From the NCBI GenBank assembly GCA_037179515.1, contig JAXCGZ010009867.1, positions 1-64,000 of the forward strand: a stretch of 64,000 nucleotides of DNA. The letters are read 5' to 3'. Source of the stretch: Halocaridina rubra (lineage: Eukaryota > Arthropoda > Malacostraca > Decapoda > Atyidae). Shown here in pieces: positions 1 through 25,462 of the stretch (position 1 is its first letter; every line of letters starts with the position of its first letter). The notes under the pieces are model-generated. The model was not told the origin of the DNA. It did no database searches and was given only the letters and a program-made list of their open reading frames with translations. Position numbers and translations under genes: made by a program.

Positions 1-1205
<1,205 letters not shown>

Positions 1206-1215
1206 GGATTTTTAA

Positions 1216-1465
1216 ACTGAATAGGACTGTCCAGGACAGGTCGATGTTAAGTCTTCCTTCATTTACGGTTATATTTTATGTCTATATCAACACTGAATAT
1301 TCTTGGATATTCATTACACACCTCTTATTATCCCTTCACTTCTGACAAGTCATTACACTCTCCATCTCTGTTACTTTTTACTTAATGTATTCTTCGTGCC
1401 CAGACTCGGTGGGGGCTGTTTTATTTTTTTAATTTTTATTGGCCCGTCCGGGTGTCGGGTGTCAC
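1216..1465 (+). repeat. Dispersed repeat D, copy 1
   Basis: Shares a long stretch with four other places in the window (reverse at 11105-11345 and 34981-35147, forward at 39264-39500 and 51262-51490). Common marks are ataggactg near the start, gatgttaagtcttcctt, a ctgacaagt block and an catctctgtt-type block. It ends against a TA array. The class is unknown. Confidence 0.75.
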
Positions 1466-1466
1466 A

Positions 1467-1790
<324 letters not shown>

Positions 1791-1866
1791 ATGGGAATTG
1801 ACTTCATCAGCTACGGATATGCGACTGCTGTCGCTATGGGAGGTGTCATGGGTTATGTCAAAGCCG
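1791..1866 (+). CDS. TMEM14C: TMEM14 exon 1
   Basis: Start codon in context gaaaATGG. Encodes the first 25 residues through YVKA plus one base of a Gly codon. Donor is G|gtaggt. Confidence 0.93.
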
Positions 1867-3052
1867 GTAGGTATTTTTTTAAGTATTTTCATGGTTTATT
1901 ATCATTAAATTGTAGTTTGAGTTAAATTCCTGTTTCCTTAATATTATGTGTTATATTCCTCTTTCCTTGATATTATGTTTTATGTGGAATAACGCCAACG
2001 ATGAATCAGTATGAGCGACAACCAATAACGATAATACCGAAAGACAACTCGAACCCCCCCCAAATAAAATTACAAACAAACAAACCGGCCTGTGAACAAA
2101 GCATAAACGTCACCAACTCACTCACCCAACTCAGCACCAACAACTCTCGGCCATTCGTATACTACCAAACTTTTAGACTTGCTAAGCTACTCATTTTATT
2201 TTTTATTCAAGGAAGCAGTTTGTAGATTGATGACCAAGATCGACATAAAATAAGTTTATTATAAATATATAAATTTTAAACTAACCTCGTCATAATCTTG
2301 TCATTAAATCTGGAATAGTTAATATTATCGTAGGTAATGCCGCTACTGAAGTTTCTGACAGATTATTTTTTTGATTCAGCCACATAGTGTTAGTTGGGCA
2401 TAGAAACATCACCAACAAAGCTCGAGCTAGTCATCTGTGTAAATGTGGTATTTTTGTAACAATTACAACTGTCCCAATTTGGAGGTGGAAATTTTATTTC
2501 ACTTTGAATTTTAATTAGTTTTGAATGAGTTTGACCTTGAAAGCCTTCGGAAAATATATGCTAACCCAACTTAACCTAGTCAAAAAATAGTAATTTACGA
2601 CAGTTCTTAAGGTCACATTCATTCAACACCATCAAAAACCTTAAGACAATTTTTGTAAATAAAAATTTTTTTAGGTTAGGTTAGCATATATTTGTTGACT
2701 GTTCTTAAGGTCATATTAAAAAAAAAAAAAAATAGAAACCATAGGAAAAATATAATTTTCACTCCCAAATTGAGACAGGCATAATTGTAAAAATTTCCTG
2801 TAAATGTTTTATTTTGGGATTGTTAGATGCAGGAATGAATCAGTGGCGCATACTCAAACCAGGAGGCATTTTCTGAGGCCGCTGCTCAGTTTGGAGGATG
2901 GGGTTGAGAACTTGAAGTTACCCATATAATCTAATACACACCCAACAGAGAGTTACATATTATGGTATTTTTTTTTATCAGCTCTGTAAACACTGATCTC
3001 TTATATTAACAGATTGGGCTACTGTCTGTGAAAAATTTTATTTTCAGATCTT

Positions 3053-3136
<84 letters not shown>

Positions 3137-4351
3137 GTAAGTAGTCGGTTACTGCAGCCCCAAATGTAGTAAGAGTATGTTTACATTATACCGCAGGTAG
3201 TGTACCATCCTTGGGAGCTGGATTACTGTTTGGTTCTCTTCTGGGTTATGGTGCTTATCAGTTAAGTGAAAATCCCTCGAACTATTACCTTACACTTGGC
3301 ACGAGCACTGTTCTCGGAGGCATAATGGGAATGCGATTCATGAACTCGGGCAAGTTCATGCCACCTGGATTGATTGCTCTGATGAGGTAAGGAAATGTTT
3401 TCTGGGTGTTTTTAGGCCCATGTGCATAGAAGACAGGTGTAGGTTTAATCTCTTCTCCAGCAAATATTTTTCCTTAAAGCTTTTTAATTACAGATGAATT
3501 AAGAAAAAAAAAAAGAAGAAGGTATTTTTCATGTCTCGTTTGTTACCGAGATGCTATAAGTGGGATTGGCGAAAATATGATTAACGCAAAATTGCTCCTC
3601 TATGCCATAGGAAGGCTCAGGGAGAGCCGAAGTGGATGAGAATACTTGTTCAAAGTATAATATTGTATGGTTACATTTTGACAAGATAATTCATCCTCGC
3701 TGAAAACTGTCACACAGGCAAAATGAGATATCTCATTGTTGCTGGGAAAGAGCTTAAGTATTAGTAAATGCATTAGTGAAATAGTACTTAAAGATGTTAC
3801 AAGTCTTATATGAATGATATTGATATTATAATTAAAAGTTAAATCGTTCTCACGACCTAGTTCTCAAAAATGAAGGCTGATCTTATTTAATTTGAAGGGT
3901 TGCTCATTACAGTTCTCCTAATAGGTAATAGTTGTATCAGACTTAATAAAATATAAATTAGATCTGTGTGCATATCAGTTGATCTTGTGATATTTGATGA
4001 TTTCCAGTCAACCGTAAAAATGTGTGATTTAGATGTTACAGAATATGAATTGAAAATGAATGTGGAACTTGTAAGTAGAGTACTATAACTCCAAGCTCTA
4101 AGGTTATTCATATTTACTCAGTTAGGTTAGATTAGATGGTTAGATTCATAATCTTTACAAGGTAGTTTCGGGGGTTATTTAAATTTACATGGGGTTACTC
4201 ATCTTTATATCCATGAATGTTACATATTAGATAGTAATAGTGCCTCTTTATTTCCTTATTCCTTTTATGAGATATATTTTCCTCCAGCTTGGCAATGGTA
4301 GCGAGGTTGGGAGCACGAGCTGCTGGATTGACTGGAAACAAGATCGAATAA
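1791..4351 (+). CDS. TMEM14C: TMEM14 family mitochondrial membrane protein (TMEM14C-like), 3 exons
   Basis: Assembled from exons 1791-1866, 3197-3386 and 4288-4351 (phases 1 and 2, all GT/AG), giving 109 aa; human TMEM14C is about 112. The start is MGIDFISYGYA, followed by four short hydrophobic, Gly-rich segments. Family hallmarks are visible: a GSLLGYGAYQLS-like block and GIMGMRFMNSGKFMPPGL in exon 2, then a basic end (ARAAGLTGNKIE). By family knowledge TMEM14C sits in the mitochondrial inner membrane and supports protoporphyrinogen transport for haem synthesis; that role is inherited here, not shown. TMEM14A or B are alternatives, since arthropods often have one ancestral member. Intron 1 holds a foldback element and a TA array. 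The gene converges on CNPase. Confidence 0.95.
2459..2790. mobile_element. Foldback/MITE-like inverted-repeat element in TMEM14 intron 1
   Basis: The outer arm around 2459-2500 (acaattacaactgtcccaat...) is matched by the reverse complement of about 2745-2790. Inside, atatgctaacccaactt near 2559 pairs with ttaggttaggttagcatata near 2672. No coding capacity. It looks like a nonautonomous foldback transposon. Confidence 0.7.
3057..3135. repeat. (TA)n microsatellite in TMEM14 intron 1
   Basis: About 79 bp of pure TA, ending about 60 bp before the exon 2 acceptor. Confidence 0.96.
3197..3386 (+). CDS. TMEM14C: TMEM14 exon 2
   Basis: Acceptor ccgcag, donor AG|gtaagg. Encodes the core of the family, from SVPSLGAGLLFG to the GKFMPPGLIALM segment. 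Confidence 0.95.
4288..4351 (+). CDS. TMEM14C: TMEM14 exon 3 with stop
   Basis: Acceptor tttcctccag. Encodes SLAMVARLGARAAGLTGNKIE and a TAA stop at 4349-4351. The phase fits the two bases carried from exon 2. Confidence 0.93.
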
Positions 4352-4450
4352 GCATGTTCATTACCACAAAAACTGAAACTCAAGAAATATTATACCAGTG
4401 TTTCGTTTTTATATATGAATTCTGCACACCAAAGTATGTAGTACTTATTT

Positions 4451-4456
4451 AATAAA
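4451..4456 (+). terminator. Candidate poly(A) signal of TMEM14
   Basis: AATAAA 100 bp after the stop, the first canonical signal downstream. Confidence 0.6.
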
Positions 4457-6177
4457 AAAAACGTTGATTTGGTTATAAAATTGTTATGGAATAGGGTTTG
4501 TAACAGTTGTGTTATTTTTTTATGTACGATGAGAAATATAGGCCAATATATATGCATGAATACATATTAGAATAGTCTTCGTTGCCATTGATATTATTTA
4601 AAGATTCATCATATTAAGACTACGAAGATATGATGCATACTGTACCTAATATTCATCAGTATATTTTGCTAAGTAAATGTTAGTTATCAAATAAGCTCTG
4701 TTTCAATTCATCAGTATATTTTCTAATTAATTGTAAGTATTTCAGTTATGTTTGTGTTCCAAGAATAAGCTCTCATAATATGAATCATCATACATTAAAT
4801 TTTTACATTTTTGTGCATTAATTTTTTATTTTACTTATTTTGGGAAGTCTGTTAGTACAATGACCCTATATGCATTTTCAAAGATGGTAAAATATGCATT
4901 GCTCTCCAAGTCAACACTTTTTTACGCACCATCTCATTTACGTGTTCATAATGTGAGTTAAAACTACAATGATCTATTTGTAATCCATTTTGAATACCGA
5001 AATTATTTTTTAAATATGTAAAGTATTGTAATATTGTTACTTTTGATAAAATATTGATGTATCTGTAATTAAAGCCATAATCCTCTTTGTAAGGGGAATG
5101 GCTGATTCAGAGATAAAAAACTTGACTGGGAGGAGAATACAGAGGTGGGTAATGTCAGTCCCTTCACTCCACCCCATTTTGAGCAAATGTACCTGATTAG
5201 TTGTACAGAGTACATTCATTTGTCAACATGTGCCACAAATTTAATGTAATTACTTACAAGACTGTATGAAAAGGCATTATTCGTACAGTGGAATGCTTAT
5301 TGTTTGCTCTTGACTGATATTCTTGTTTTCATTCCATGTGTCCCTATTAATCCCCATTTAAATGGGGGTTGACAGAGAAATTGGAATAGGGGAATTAAGG
5401 CTGGATACCCTTCCAAACGGGTAAGCTCAAACACGGGTTTGTCACTTTTCAAGTCGAGTTCTCTAAGTACTGCAGTAAGTATATTTTTTGTTGAGGGGAA
5501 TCTTAATGAGAATGTATACTTCTGGTCTAAGTGCTCAGATGTTCTAATACAAAGAAAATTTTCATGTAAAAGTAATTAGGGGAAAATTATTTTCCCCCAA
5601 AACTGATAATATACATTTTTATATTTGCTTAAAGTATAATATGCCTAAGGTTTAAAAATCTAGTGGCATTTCTGATCCTTTTTTATTTTTTTTATGTAAA
5701 AATATAGAAAAGACTGGATTTAAAGGAACTGAATTGACTTTGTAAATAATGCATATATTGCATATTGCATAGGATTAATTAATCCACTACAGTATAAAAA
5801 TTCAGTACAGTATTCAAAAACTGACACCCATTCTTCAAGCAGTACTTCAACGCAGCTAAATTTTGCAGTATAAAATAAAGCTCTGAAATACTGTATACAA
5901 GTTACAAAATGAGGCCTAATATAAAATTAATAGTGAACTGGGGGCTTGTATCGATAATGGAAAGAGATATTTAAATTATTCATTATTGCTCAAGAGGATG
6001 GCAATTTCTAAGAAAAGAAAAATGTACAATATACTGTACTGAATCAAGAAGTGATATTGTACTAAATATTTTATAAACAGTGAAAGCATGTTATATTCAA
6101 CCTTAACAATACTCTCCAGATCATCAGCAAAAAGTCAAGTTTTTTGAACGTAATGCTCTAGAAATTTTTGGTGGGAT
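4457..6177. other. Intergenic, TMEM14 to CNPase 3' ends
   Basis: Lies between two convergent genes. It contains one SINE-A (5336-5478). At about 5085-5170 there is a short piece resembling dispersed repeat G (the ggctgattcag motif). The rest shows no coding exon. Confidence 0.6.
5336..5478 (-). mobile_element. SINE-A copy (reverse)
   Basis: Shows the family order on the reverse strand: taatccccatttaaatgggg, then ggaattaaggctggata, then a degenerate tRNA-like head with gggtttgtcac. See the copy at 62411-62574 for the best-preserved head. Confidence 0.8.
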
Positions 6178-6595
6178 AACCTGTGAATAGAGAATGATTG
6201 ATAAGAGGTGGAGAGAATGAATAATAAGAGGTGGAAAGAGAATGAGTGATAAGAGGTGGAAAGAGAATGAGTCATAGATGGGCAGAGAATGAGTGATAAG
6301 AGGTGTACAAAGAATGAGTGATAAGAGATGGAAATAGAATTAGTGATAAAAGGTGAAAAGTGAATGAGTAATAGAAGATGGGCAGAGAATGAGCGGTAAG
6401 AGGTGGAGAGAGAATGAAAGATAAAGAGGTGAAAACAGAATGAGTGATAAAAGGTGGCCAGAGAATGTGTACTAGAAGATGGACAGAAAATGAGTGATGT
6501 GAGGTGGAAAGAGAATAGGTGATGAGAGGTGATAAGAGATGGAAAGAGAATGAGTGATAAGAGGAGGTAAGAGTGCTTGATAAGAGGTATAACAC
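6178..6595. repeat. Degenerate 25-bp minisatellite, about 17 copies
   Basis: The unit is close to agagaatgagtgataagagg plus tggaa, repeated with point changes and small length changes. It begins about 240 bp beyond the CNPase stop on that gene's downstream side and may lie in its 3' UTR. The Ser/Leu/His-rich reverse-strand frames across it are a by-product of the repeat. Confidence 0.9.
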
Positions 6596-6657
6596 TGAAG
6601 AACTTCAAACTAACTTGGCATGTACAAAAAAAAATTATAATCTTTGACTTAAAACAA

Positions 6658-6663
6658 ATTTAA
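6658..6663 (-). terminator. Possible variant poly(A) signal of CNPase
   Basis: Reads ATTAAA on the minus strand about 170 bp after the CNPase stop. No canonical AATAAA was seen on that strand closer to the gene. Weak. Confidence 0.3.
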
Positions 6664-6832
6664 TCACATATGATCCTTAGCCTTTCGTATGTTCACACTC
6701 ACACTTTCAAATTAAAATCAAAGTGTGTAACACAGTAATATCAGTTGAGCAAGTGAATTCATTGGTAAATTTTAAGTGTCCAATAAAAAAAAATAAAACA
6801 AATGTGCCTGCACTGCTTTTCGCCTTGTTTCA

Positions 6833-16403
<9,571 letters not shown>

Positions 16404-16827
16404 GTACAGTATATATATGAAATTTAAAAATAAACAAACACTCACTGTCTTTGAAATCATATCGTTATTATACCATTTTGCCATAGAGCTGAAGTTTTTC
16501 AGTTAGATACGAAATTATTGATATGAACAACAAGCTATATGTAGATACCGAGACCAGCTATTTTCTGCATGCATTTCGAAAAGAGATGAATTACCTGGCG
16601 ACAGTAATTTTCACTACTACAGGATCCTTCAGAAGATTTGTGATGAGTGAAGCACCATTTTATGTCAAAATTAGTCACCATTTGCATGGGGGTAGACAAC
16701 TGGACTTCCATATCCCTTTTCCCTATATATTAGGCCAGAGCAAGAGACATATTTAGAGTAAACTCTCCACTACTCACTTGGACAATTCCCACCCTCCCTT
16801 TTCTTTACACAAAATAAAATGATTTTA

Positions 16828-17045
16828 AAGTTAAAGTTTGCGGTTTTAGCCCTCCTATCAGAGGCATCGCCCCTGCTTTGGTGGGCATCAGCCGGTGCAA
16901 GCCCCAACTCCCCACTGTGGTGTCCAGCCACAGCAGTGACCTTCCCCGTAAACAGCTTAAACTCTCGGTCCTGAACGGGAACCGATCAGTCGACCTCGCG
17001 AATGCGAGGCCAGCGCGTTACCACTGTACTAGCCAGAAGGTTTTT
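16828..17045 (-). mobile_element. SINE-B copy 2 (reverse)
   Basis: Reverse-strand copy: ttagccctcctatcagagg, ccacagcagtgacc, taaacagcttaaactctcgg, then the tRNA-like head with cgaatgcgaggccagcgcgt. Best preserved of the three SINE-B copies. Confidence 0.82.
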
Positions 17046-17636
17046 AGACAGCATGATATCTATATCTGGTCATTACATATTCCCTACAGTGGACACTTGC
17101 TAAGCAATGTACAATTTTCCCTCATCTTACATGGTTTTAAGTAGTGCAGTTTTGAATATACATGATTGAAAAAATATGTAAATAAAAAAAAAATGAAAAT
17201 TTTCCCCTCCCCCCAAAAAAACATTATAATTTCAGTACTGTTTTTACATAAATTTAAATTGTATATAGTTCAATAATCTAGTCATAATTCAAAATACATA
17301 GGAGGTTACGAATAGACTATATGCTAAGTATAGATCCATTTCTACAAGGGTTTAGACTATAGGTGATTTCTGACTAGCATAGGAAGTAGTGGAACCAATT
17401 AACAACGTAAAATGAGGGGAAACAGTAACTATAAACACCATCTTTTATTTCAAGGTTACCCACCAGAAACAAGACATTAAGTAGGTTACAAGAAACTATC
17501 ATTCATTTATTCCAGTTCAGCACAAAATTACCAAACAAATTTTTCCAAAAAATGAATTTAAAAAAAAAGTAAATTATCGGTAGGTGCATATTTATTGGAG
17601 ACATTAGAAACTCAGAATACTTAGGACAGAGTGTTA

Positions 17637-17815
17637 AGTTCCCCTGAGGGAGGGAAAGAATACCTCCTCCATGTTCCCCTGTGTGTCATAAAAGTCGACC
17701 AGGCTATCCTAAATGTGGCAAAGCTAAGGGACTGAGAATTTCTTTAGTATATTTTCCTCCCACAATGCTTCGTTTTTCTTTTCTTTACTAAGCCACCCCC
17801 TTACAAGGGCGATTA
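17637..17815. repeat. Dispersed repeat E
   Basis: Has catgttcccctgtgtgtc, ataaaagtcgacc and ccaccccctta(c)aagggcgatta. Related copies at 21600-21785, 36662-36875 and 40440-40600. Confidence 0.7.
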
Positions 17816-20587
17816 AGGCTATTGTACAACTTCCAGCTTAACAGAGTCCTAAAGATGACAAGCTGACAATTGTGAACTCTATATGTCATAAGGTGTAAAA
17901 TTTACTGAATGCACACTTTTTAATAATACTACTGAGTTATACATTTCATACAAAAATTCAATACTACATCAATGAAAATATCATCTTAAATAATGGATAT
18001 TTGACCTTAGAAGTAAAAAAAAACCATTTAGGTATTTGCAGTAAATATACCTGTAAACACGCTGATAAACAGTAAACCATTAACTAATACATATTTATAA
18101 AATGCTGAGCACTGCTTTTGAGACTCTAAAATGGAACATTAAAAGATAATATAGTCCTAATAATCTTAGCAAGAAAAAACTAATATTAAGTACTGGGTAA
18201 CTAAAATCTACTGGGCATAATAATTCTAAATACCATAGTATTTATTATATAAAATCCATTTTTTTTTTAAGTAAAAAAAGTAAGTGTGATTCTCTTAATT
18301 CTAGCTGAACTTCACATAAAGGTATATGTAAAAATTAAAGTAATGATGAATTCATGTACATTCCCATATGAAAACTAAATTGCAGTGCTATGAATTAAGA
18401 AATAAAAAATGGAAAATCTCGATTATTGTACTACATATCAGATGCAGGAGCTTGTCTTCATTTAAGCATAGAATTTTCTTTTTCTTTTAATGAAAATATA
18501 TAGCCATACGCTAATCAAGTTAGTAGTATTTTCTCTCTTCCTCATGTAGCGTCATATCATTAATCCAATCATATTGACTTCCATGAAAAGACATTTACAC
18601 TTGATTTACAGAGGACTGCAATTAGCTAAATGTTTTTTCTATACTAGCTAATCTTGCATATACCTAGTTTAAGACAAGTCAGAGTCATAAAAATATGCCA
18701 ATATTTTTTTCAAAACAAAATCTTAAAAGAATTAACCCGAACTGGTGTGGGTAGGTGATGAAGCGCAGATGCTGGCCCTTTCATCCTGGAGACTCCCTCT
18801 CTTCCAGCAGCATAGGTAATCTAACCAACCCATCGCAGGACTGTCAATTATATAGTTTATTTTAATGGCACAATACTATAAATAATGATTTATTATAAAA
18901 AAGCTATTTAATTTAGGTGACACGACACTAGTTATCAAACTTTGGGAGTCATTAAGGTATCTTTTTGAATCAAACTTCAGTAATAATGATTTATTTAAAT
19001 AAAGCCCTTTATTTCAAAAGATGAAACGCTATAACTTAATATATTTTAGAAGAAATCAAACTATCTTGTCATATCTAATGCCAAATAAAAGCGATATTAC
19101 ACCATAAGTTAGTAAATTTTTCAAGTACTTAAACTGGTTTTTCAAATAAAAATTTATGACAATATATGTCAATTTACTCCTCTCTAGTTTTAACAATGAA
19201 CTCTGAGAAAAGCTAATGAGTCAATATAATTGCGCACACATACAGAGCAGACGAGCACCAAGCAAGCAATTTGCATTTAACAATCTCATTCATGAGCAAC
19301 ACATCTCTCATCAGTTTGAAGGTTTTTTTTAAATTAGTGCTCTTCAAAGAAAATAATTACTTTTCAGTCTCCTGATGTAGATCAGTTTTGATCTTTAGCA
19401 AGGCAACTGTTACCTTGTTTTGTCTCAAGAAGACTGTGCCTATTTGCCTATACATGAAAATACTTAAATACACGTCACATCAAAAATGTATAAAACACAA
19501 CCATATACAATATTCACACAACGGGAAATAGGAAGGTACACAGTCATAAAAGTTCAGCAATGGAAAATTTTATTTTGCTAGTTTAATCAAATCAGGATCA
19601 CACTCATTGCAAGGCATGAACGCATCTTACATATAATGTGGTATTTATTTAGAAATTGGATTATTAAAATGTACTTTCCATATTACTTTTGATTAGTTAG
19701 CAATCTGAATTCAACTACAGTATATGCAAAATCATCATAAACAAAGTAGGCATAATAGCATTTATAACAAACAAATAAAATAAGGAAAAAGATTCTTTAG
19801 AGAACTTTTAACCATTGATGCTGAAAACTGTGAAAAGAATTAATATAGCTAACAATATGGATAGTGCAAGCATGATTATTATTCTAATGAAACAAGTTTT
19901 TAATGCAGCTTAAACTATAGAACAAAATAACTGCTATAAAAAAATGCATTTTCTGTGAATATGACATAAAAAGTAGATTTTGTACGGAGGGATAAACTCC
20001 AGAACCCCATGTAAAGATAAATAACCCTGTATATTGTTAGGTTCACTTCTTCACAAGATCCTGGTAAAGCTAAATATATTTTTCTTATTTTAAACAGTAC
20101 AAGTGATAATGGAGAAAACAAAGCAAGTGATGTACAGACTAAGATACAATATTCTTCGTAGAATATCTGCCACAGAAACACAACCAGTGGTTACTTATAC
20201 TTAATGACAATATTAAGTAACATGAAATACAGGGTAAATTCATCTATGTTTTCAGCAGAATTACAACATCAGTACCCCTCAATATAACCCTTAAAAATTA
20301 AACTCATCCTATATAATAATCATACAATAGGGTGTTATATATGGAAGGGAAATCCACCAACAAATACTCGATGAAGCTTTTTAATTTTTCTAAATATTTA
20401 TAATTACAATATCAAATTAGTAATGAACATCTGAAACCACTATATAGTTTTGGTTAAGATTCATTTTATGCTCCCCTTTCAATTTTTGGACTGAACTATT
20501 TTTTTCTCATGAGTTTTGATGTTATTTGAATTACAATAAGCTGAGAGATGTTTTCGTCGGTAATCACTCATTTTGGTGTTAGAGCCA

Positions 20588-20593
20588 ATGGTG
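20588..20593 (+). CDS. Speculative WASHC2 start exon (ATG GTG)
   Basis: agagccaATGGTG is followed directly by a gtgagt donor. It ends in phase 0, which is what the first mapped WASHC2 exon at 27869 needs. Six coding bases are far too few to prove anything; other ATG-donor pairs exist by chance. Confidence 0.12.
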
Positions 20594-21328
20594 GTGAGTG
20601 GCAGTGGGTTTCAAATAACCTTATCTAACTAACCTGACCTGGCTTAAATTTGAAGCCTAAAATACGTTAATAGGGTAAATTTAGGTGATTATGCAGCGCC
20701 AGGGTATACTTAAAGACGTGGTAGTAACACTGATTTCTTGGTTAGGCTATAACGATTTTTTTAATCTTTCACAGATTAAAATTACATGGCTCGCACATCT
20801 CTGTAGATTGAGACAGTCAAAATCATTGCATCAGTGAAGCACTCTTAAGATCTAATAAAGTGTGTATTTCCGACCTCCAAACTATACGACTACTCTATAT
20901 TTTGACCTGCTAATGTAGTTCCACCTATTTATCAATACATTATAAATATTCACGATTGTCTAGCATCATACAATGCCTAATATTAAACCTTGTTTGACCC
21001 TTACCAACAGAAAGCAATGACACAACAATGTGAAATCACAGTGAGGGTGTTTGTTTACATTATCAACTCGTTCGGATGGAGTGACATATGAATATAAATA
21101 TATATTCCAAATAAAGATATACAAATTAGAGAAATTATTAATTTATTTCTAAAAAAAATTAAACAACTATAAATTTGTACACTATATAATTACAAAGAGT
21201 AATGGAGAGATAAAACAAAAGAATAAGAGAAAAAAATATATAACCAATACTTTCGGACGAGTTATATTTCGACAATACGTATGCGTGTAATTCTGAGTGC
21301 GTCCTGATAAACATGATGAAATGATAAT

Positions 21329-21521
<193 letters not shown>

Positions 21522-21599
21522 TGCAAATCAAAGCCAATGCAGGCCGTAGGTAAAAATTTACATCTCTAAGTATAATAATAATAATTATACTGTATATAT

Positions 21600-21785
21600 C
21601 GTAGTTTGCCCCTGGGAGAGAGGGCCTAGAGTACTTCCTTCATGTTCCCTTGCTGTCGTAAGAGTCGACTAAATGGGGCGGAGAGGGTGAACTTGGAATC
21701 ACCTTCTCCGTATTTTCTCTTCCCAAAGAGTCAGAGCATTTTGCCTTGACTCAGCCACTTCCCTTATAAAGGGAAAAAGGCTCCT
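21600..21785. repeat. Dispersed repeat E
   Basis: Contains catgttcccttgctgtcg, taagagtcgactaaatgggg, cttcccaaagagtcagagc and ccttataaagggaaaaagg. It starts just after a TA array. Confidence 0.75.

Positions 21786-22866
<1,081 letters not shown>

Positions 22867-22929
<63 letters not shown>
22867..22929. repeat. (TA)n microsatellite, right of SINE-C
   Basis: About 63 bp of TA beginning at the 3' end of SINE-C, where the element's tail would be. Confidence 0.96.
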
Positions 22930-23435
<506 letters not shown>

Positions 23436-24330
23436 GATAAAGTGTCTGTGAATAACAAATGAAAGTGATCAGGAGACGGGGAATTACGAGCACAAGATAA
23501 CACATACATATATGTCATGGGAAATACGTGACTTGTGAACATGAATATTTTGACTGCAATGGAAATAGGGAGGCAGCCGAGTACCTTAGTACTTTCGAAC
23601 GGATTATGTACCTATCTTCAGGTTTAACTAGAGGTGATTAGATGATACACACAAAAGCACAAAGGTCCTCCGTTGTGTTCCTATTCCTTTGACTGTTCAA
23701 AAAGTAATGTTATGCGATAAAATAAATGTTCATACATACACACACACACAGCCTCTGAAATATAAATAAAACAGCTAAAGACTTAGAACTTTTATATATT
23801 ACATATACTACTCCAGGCTAACTAAATGCACCATACACTATAGTTTCAAAGGAAAGTCAGGATCAAAATATAATTAGATTTTTATTATAGTATTCTAAAA
23901 AGATCATTCTAAAGCAGTTAATCAAATTGTAATGATGTAAATTGCAGAAATGTGAATGCATGTAAAATTGATTATATTAAACTTAAATTGATCATTTGTT
24001 AAAGTAGTTACCCAGATCTTGGTAATAAAATGATTGGAATAATTTGTTAAGTAAGCAAAATGGGCAAGTCATCAAATTAACCTCAACAGTCCTACCAGGA
24101 TAGTCACGATAACTTGAAAAATATAAATTGACCCAGGAGAAATGTCCTGAAATTATATTTATGATTAATTAATATAGTTATTCACTTGAAAAAAAAAAAA
24201 AAAATTGGAACTACTGTACTTGTTTAAACCAAACTCAGTGTTTATTAAAGTAATTACATCATTCTTTTCGTAACAGTCACTTACAATAATCCAACTTGAA
24301 TACTTTTAACTAATATTTCTTGTTGTATGC

Positions 24331-24410
24331 CATTTTATGTCGCTAATAAGCCCCATTATGGGGTTGGACGCAAAGAGCTTGGAGCTGGGGAATCTGGGCT
24401 GGATATTTAC
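24331..24410 (-). mobile_element. SINE-A fragment (reverse)
   Basis: ccattttatgtcgctaataa, ccccattatggggttggac and ggaatctgggctggata; only the 3' half is left. Confidence 0.7.
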
Positions 24411-24702
24411 CCATATCTCTAAATTTCTGAAATTTATTGAATGATTGAAGCATTTATTTTATTGTGCTATTATTTATTGAAACAAGACTACAGCCTGATA
24501 ATTTTTATTTGAAGGTCGTGTAATTAAATATAAAGACAACGATGCATATACGAATACACACAAGATCAAAAGACAAATTGAGCTTGAATCAAATGTGCCC
24601 ACACAGAAAACTTGAATGCTAAGAAAGTGTGACTTCAACAAATAAACAAAAACACAAGATATAGGAATCTGTAGGATACCCTAACTCCAGATGTAATGAA
24701 GT

Positions 24703-24871
24703 TTTATGTGTTGGTGTTAGTTTCCATTCAAATAGGGGTGGACACACATTTTTCAATTTGGGAATTGAGGCTGGATGCTCTTCCCTAATGTCAAGCTGTG
24801 GTATTGAGCCTGCATTATTCTAGATGCTTCCTGACTTGCACAAGCTACCACTGAGTTATTGTGGCCCCCAG
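24703..24871 (-). mobile_element. SINE-A copy (reverse)
   Basis: Full-length order from gttttatgtgttggtgttag to a head ending accactgagttattgtggcc. Confidence 0.82.
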
Positions 24872-24999
24872 ATGAGCTGAGTACAAATGCTCATATACTA
24901 TGCAAAGAAACTATGTGCTTCAGATATACTGTAGTACCATCATCTATTTCACATAAGAATTTTGGTTTTCTATAATCTAGTACACAACAAGAAACAGTA

Positions 25000-25252
<253 letters not shown>

Positions 25253-25366
25253 CACTTTAAATAGGAAAAACTAAAACTACCATGAATAGTATTTTATATT
25301 AGTGTTTTTTCTCTGATGACCTCTGCAGTAAGAGTTGAGTGTGCCTTAGATCCTATGTTCTGGTTT

Positions 25367-25462
25367 GCCGTTTTATGTGTCAACCTCATTCCCCATTCAA
25401 GTAGGGGTGGACACAAACAGGTTGGAGCTCAGGAATTAAGGCTGGATACCATTCCGTCATCC
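25367..25462 (-). mobile_element. SINE-A fragment (reverse)
   Basis: gttttatgtgtcaacctcat, ccattcaagtaggggtggac, ggaattaaggctggatacc; the head is missing. Confidence 0.78.

Noticed and set aside
2001..2225. 74-aa frame after TMEM14 exon 1
   Set aside because: Lies in intron 1; low-complexity Asn/Thr/Gln composition and no conserved motif.
6135..6608. 157-aa Ser/Leu/His-rich frame on the minus strand
   Set aside because: It is the translation of the 25-bp minisatellite; period and composition follow the repeat.
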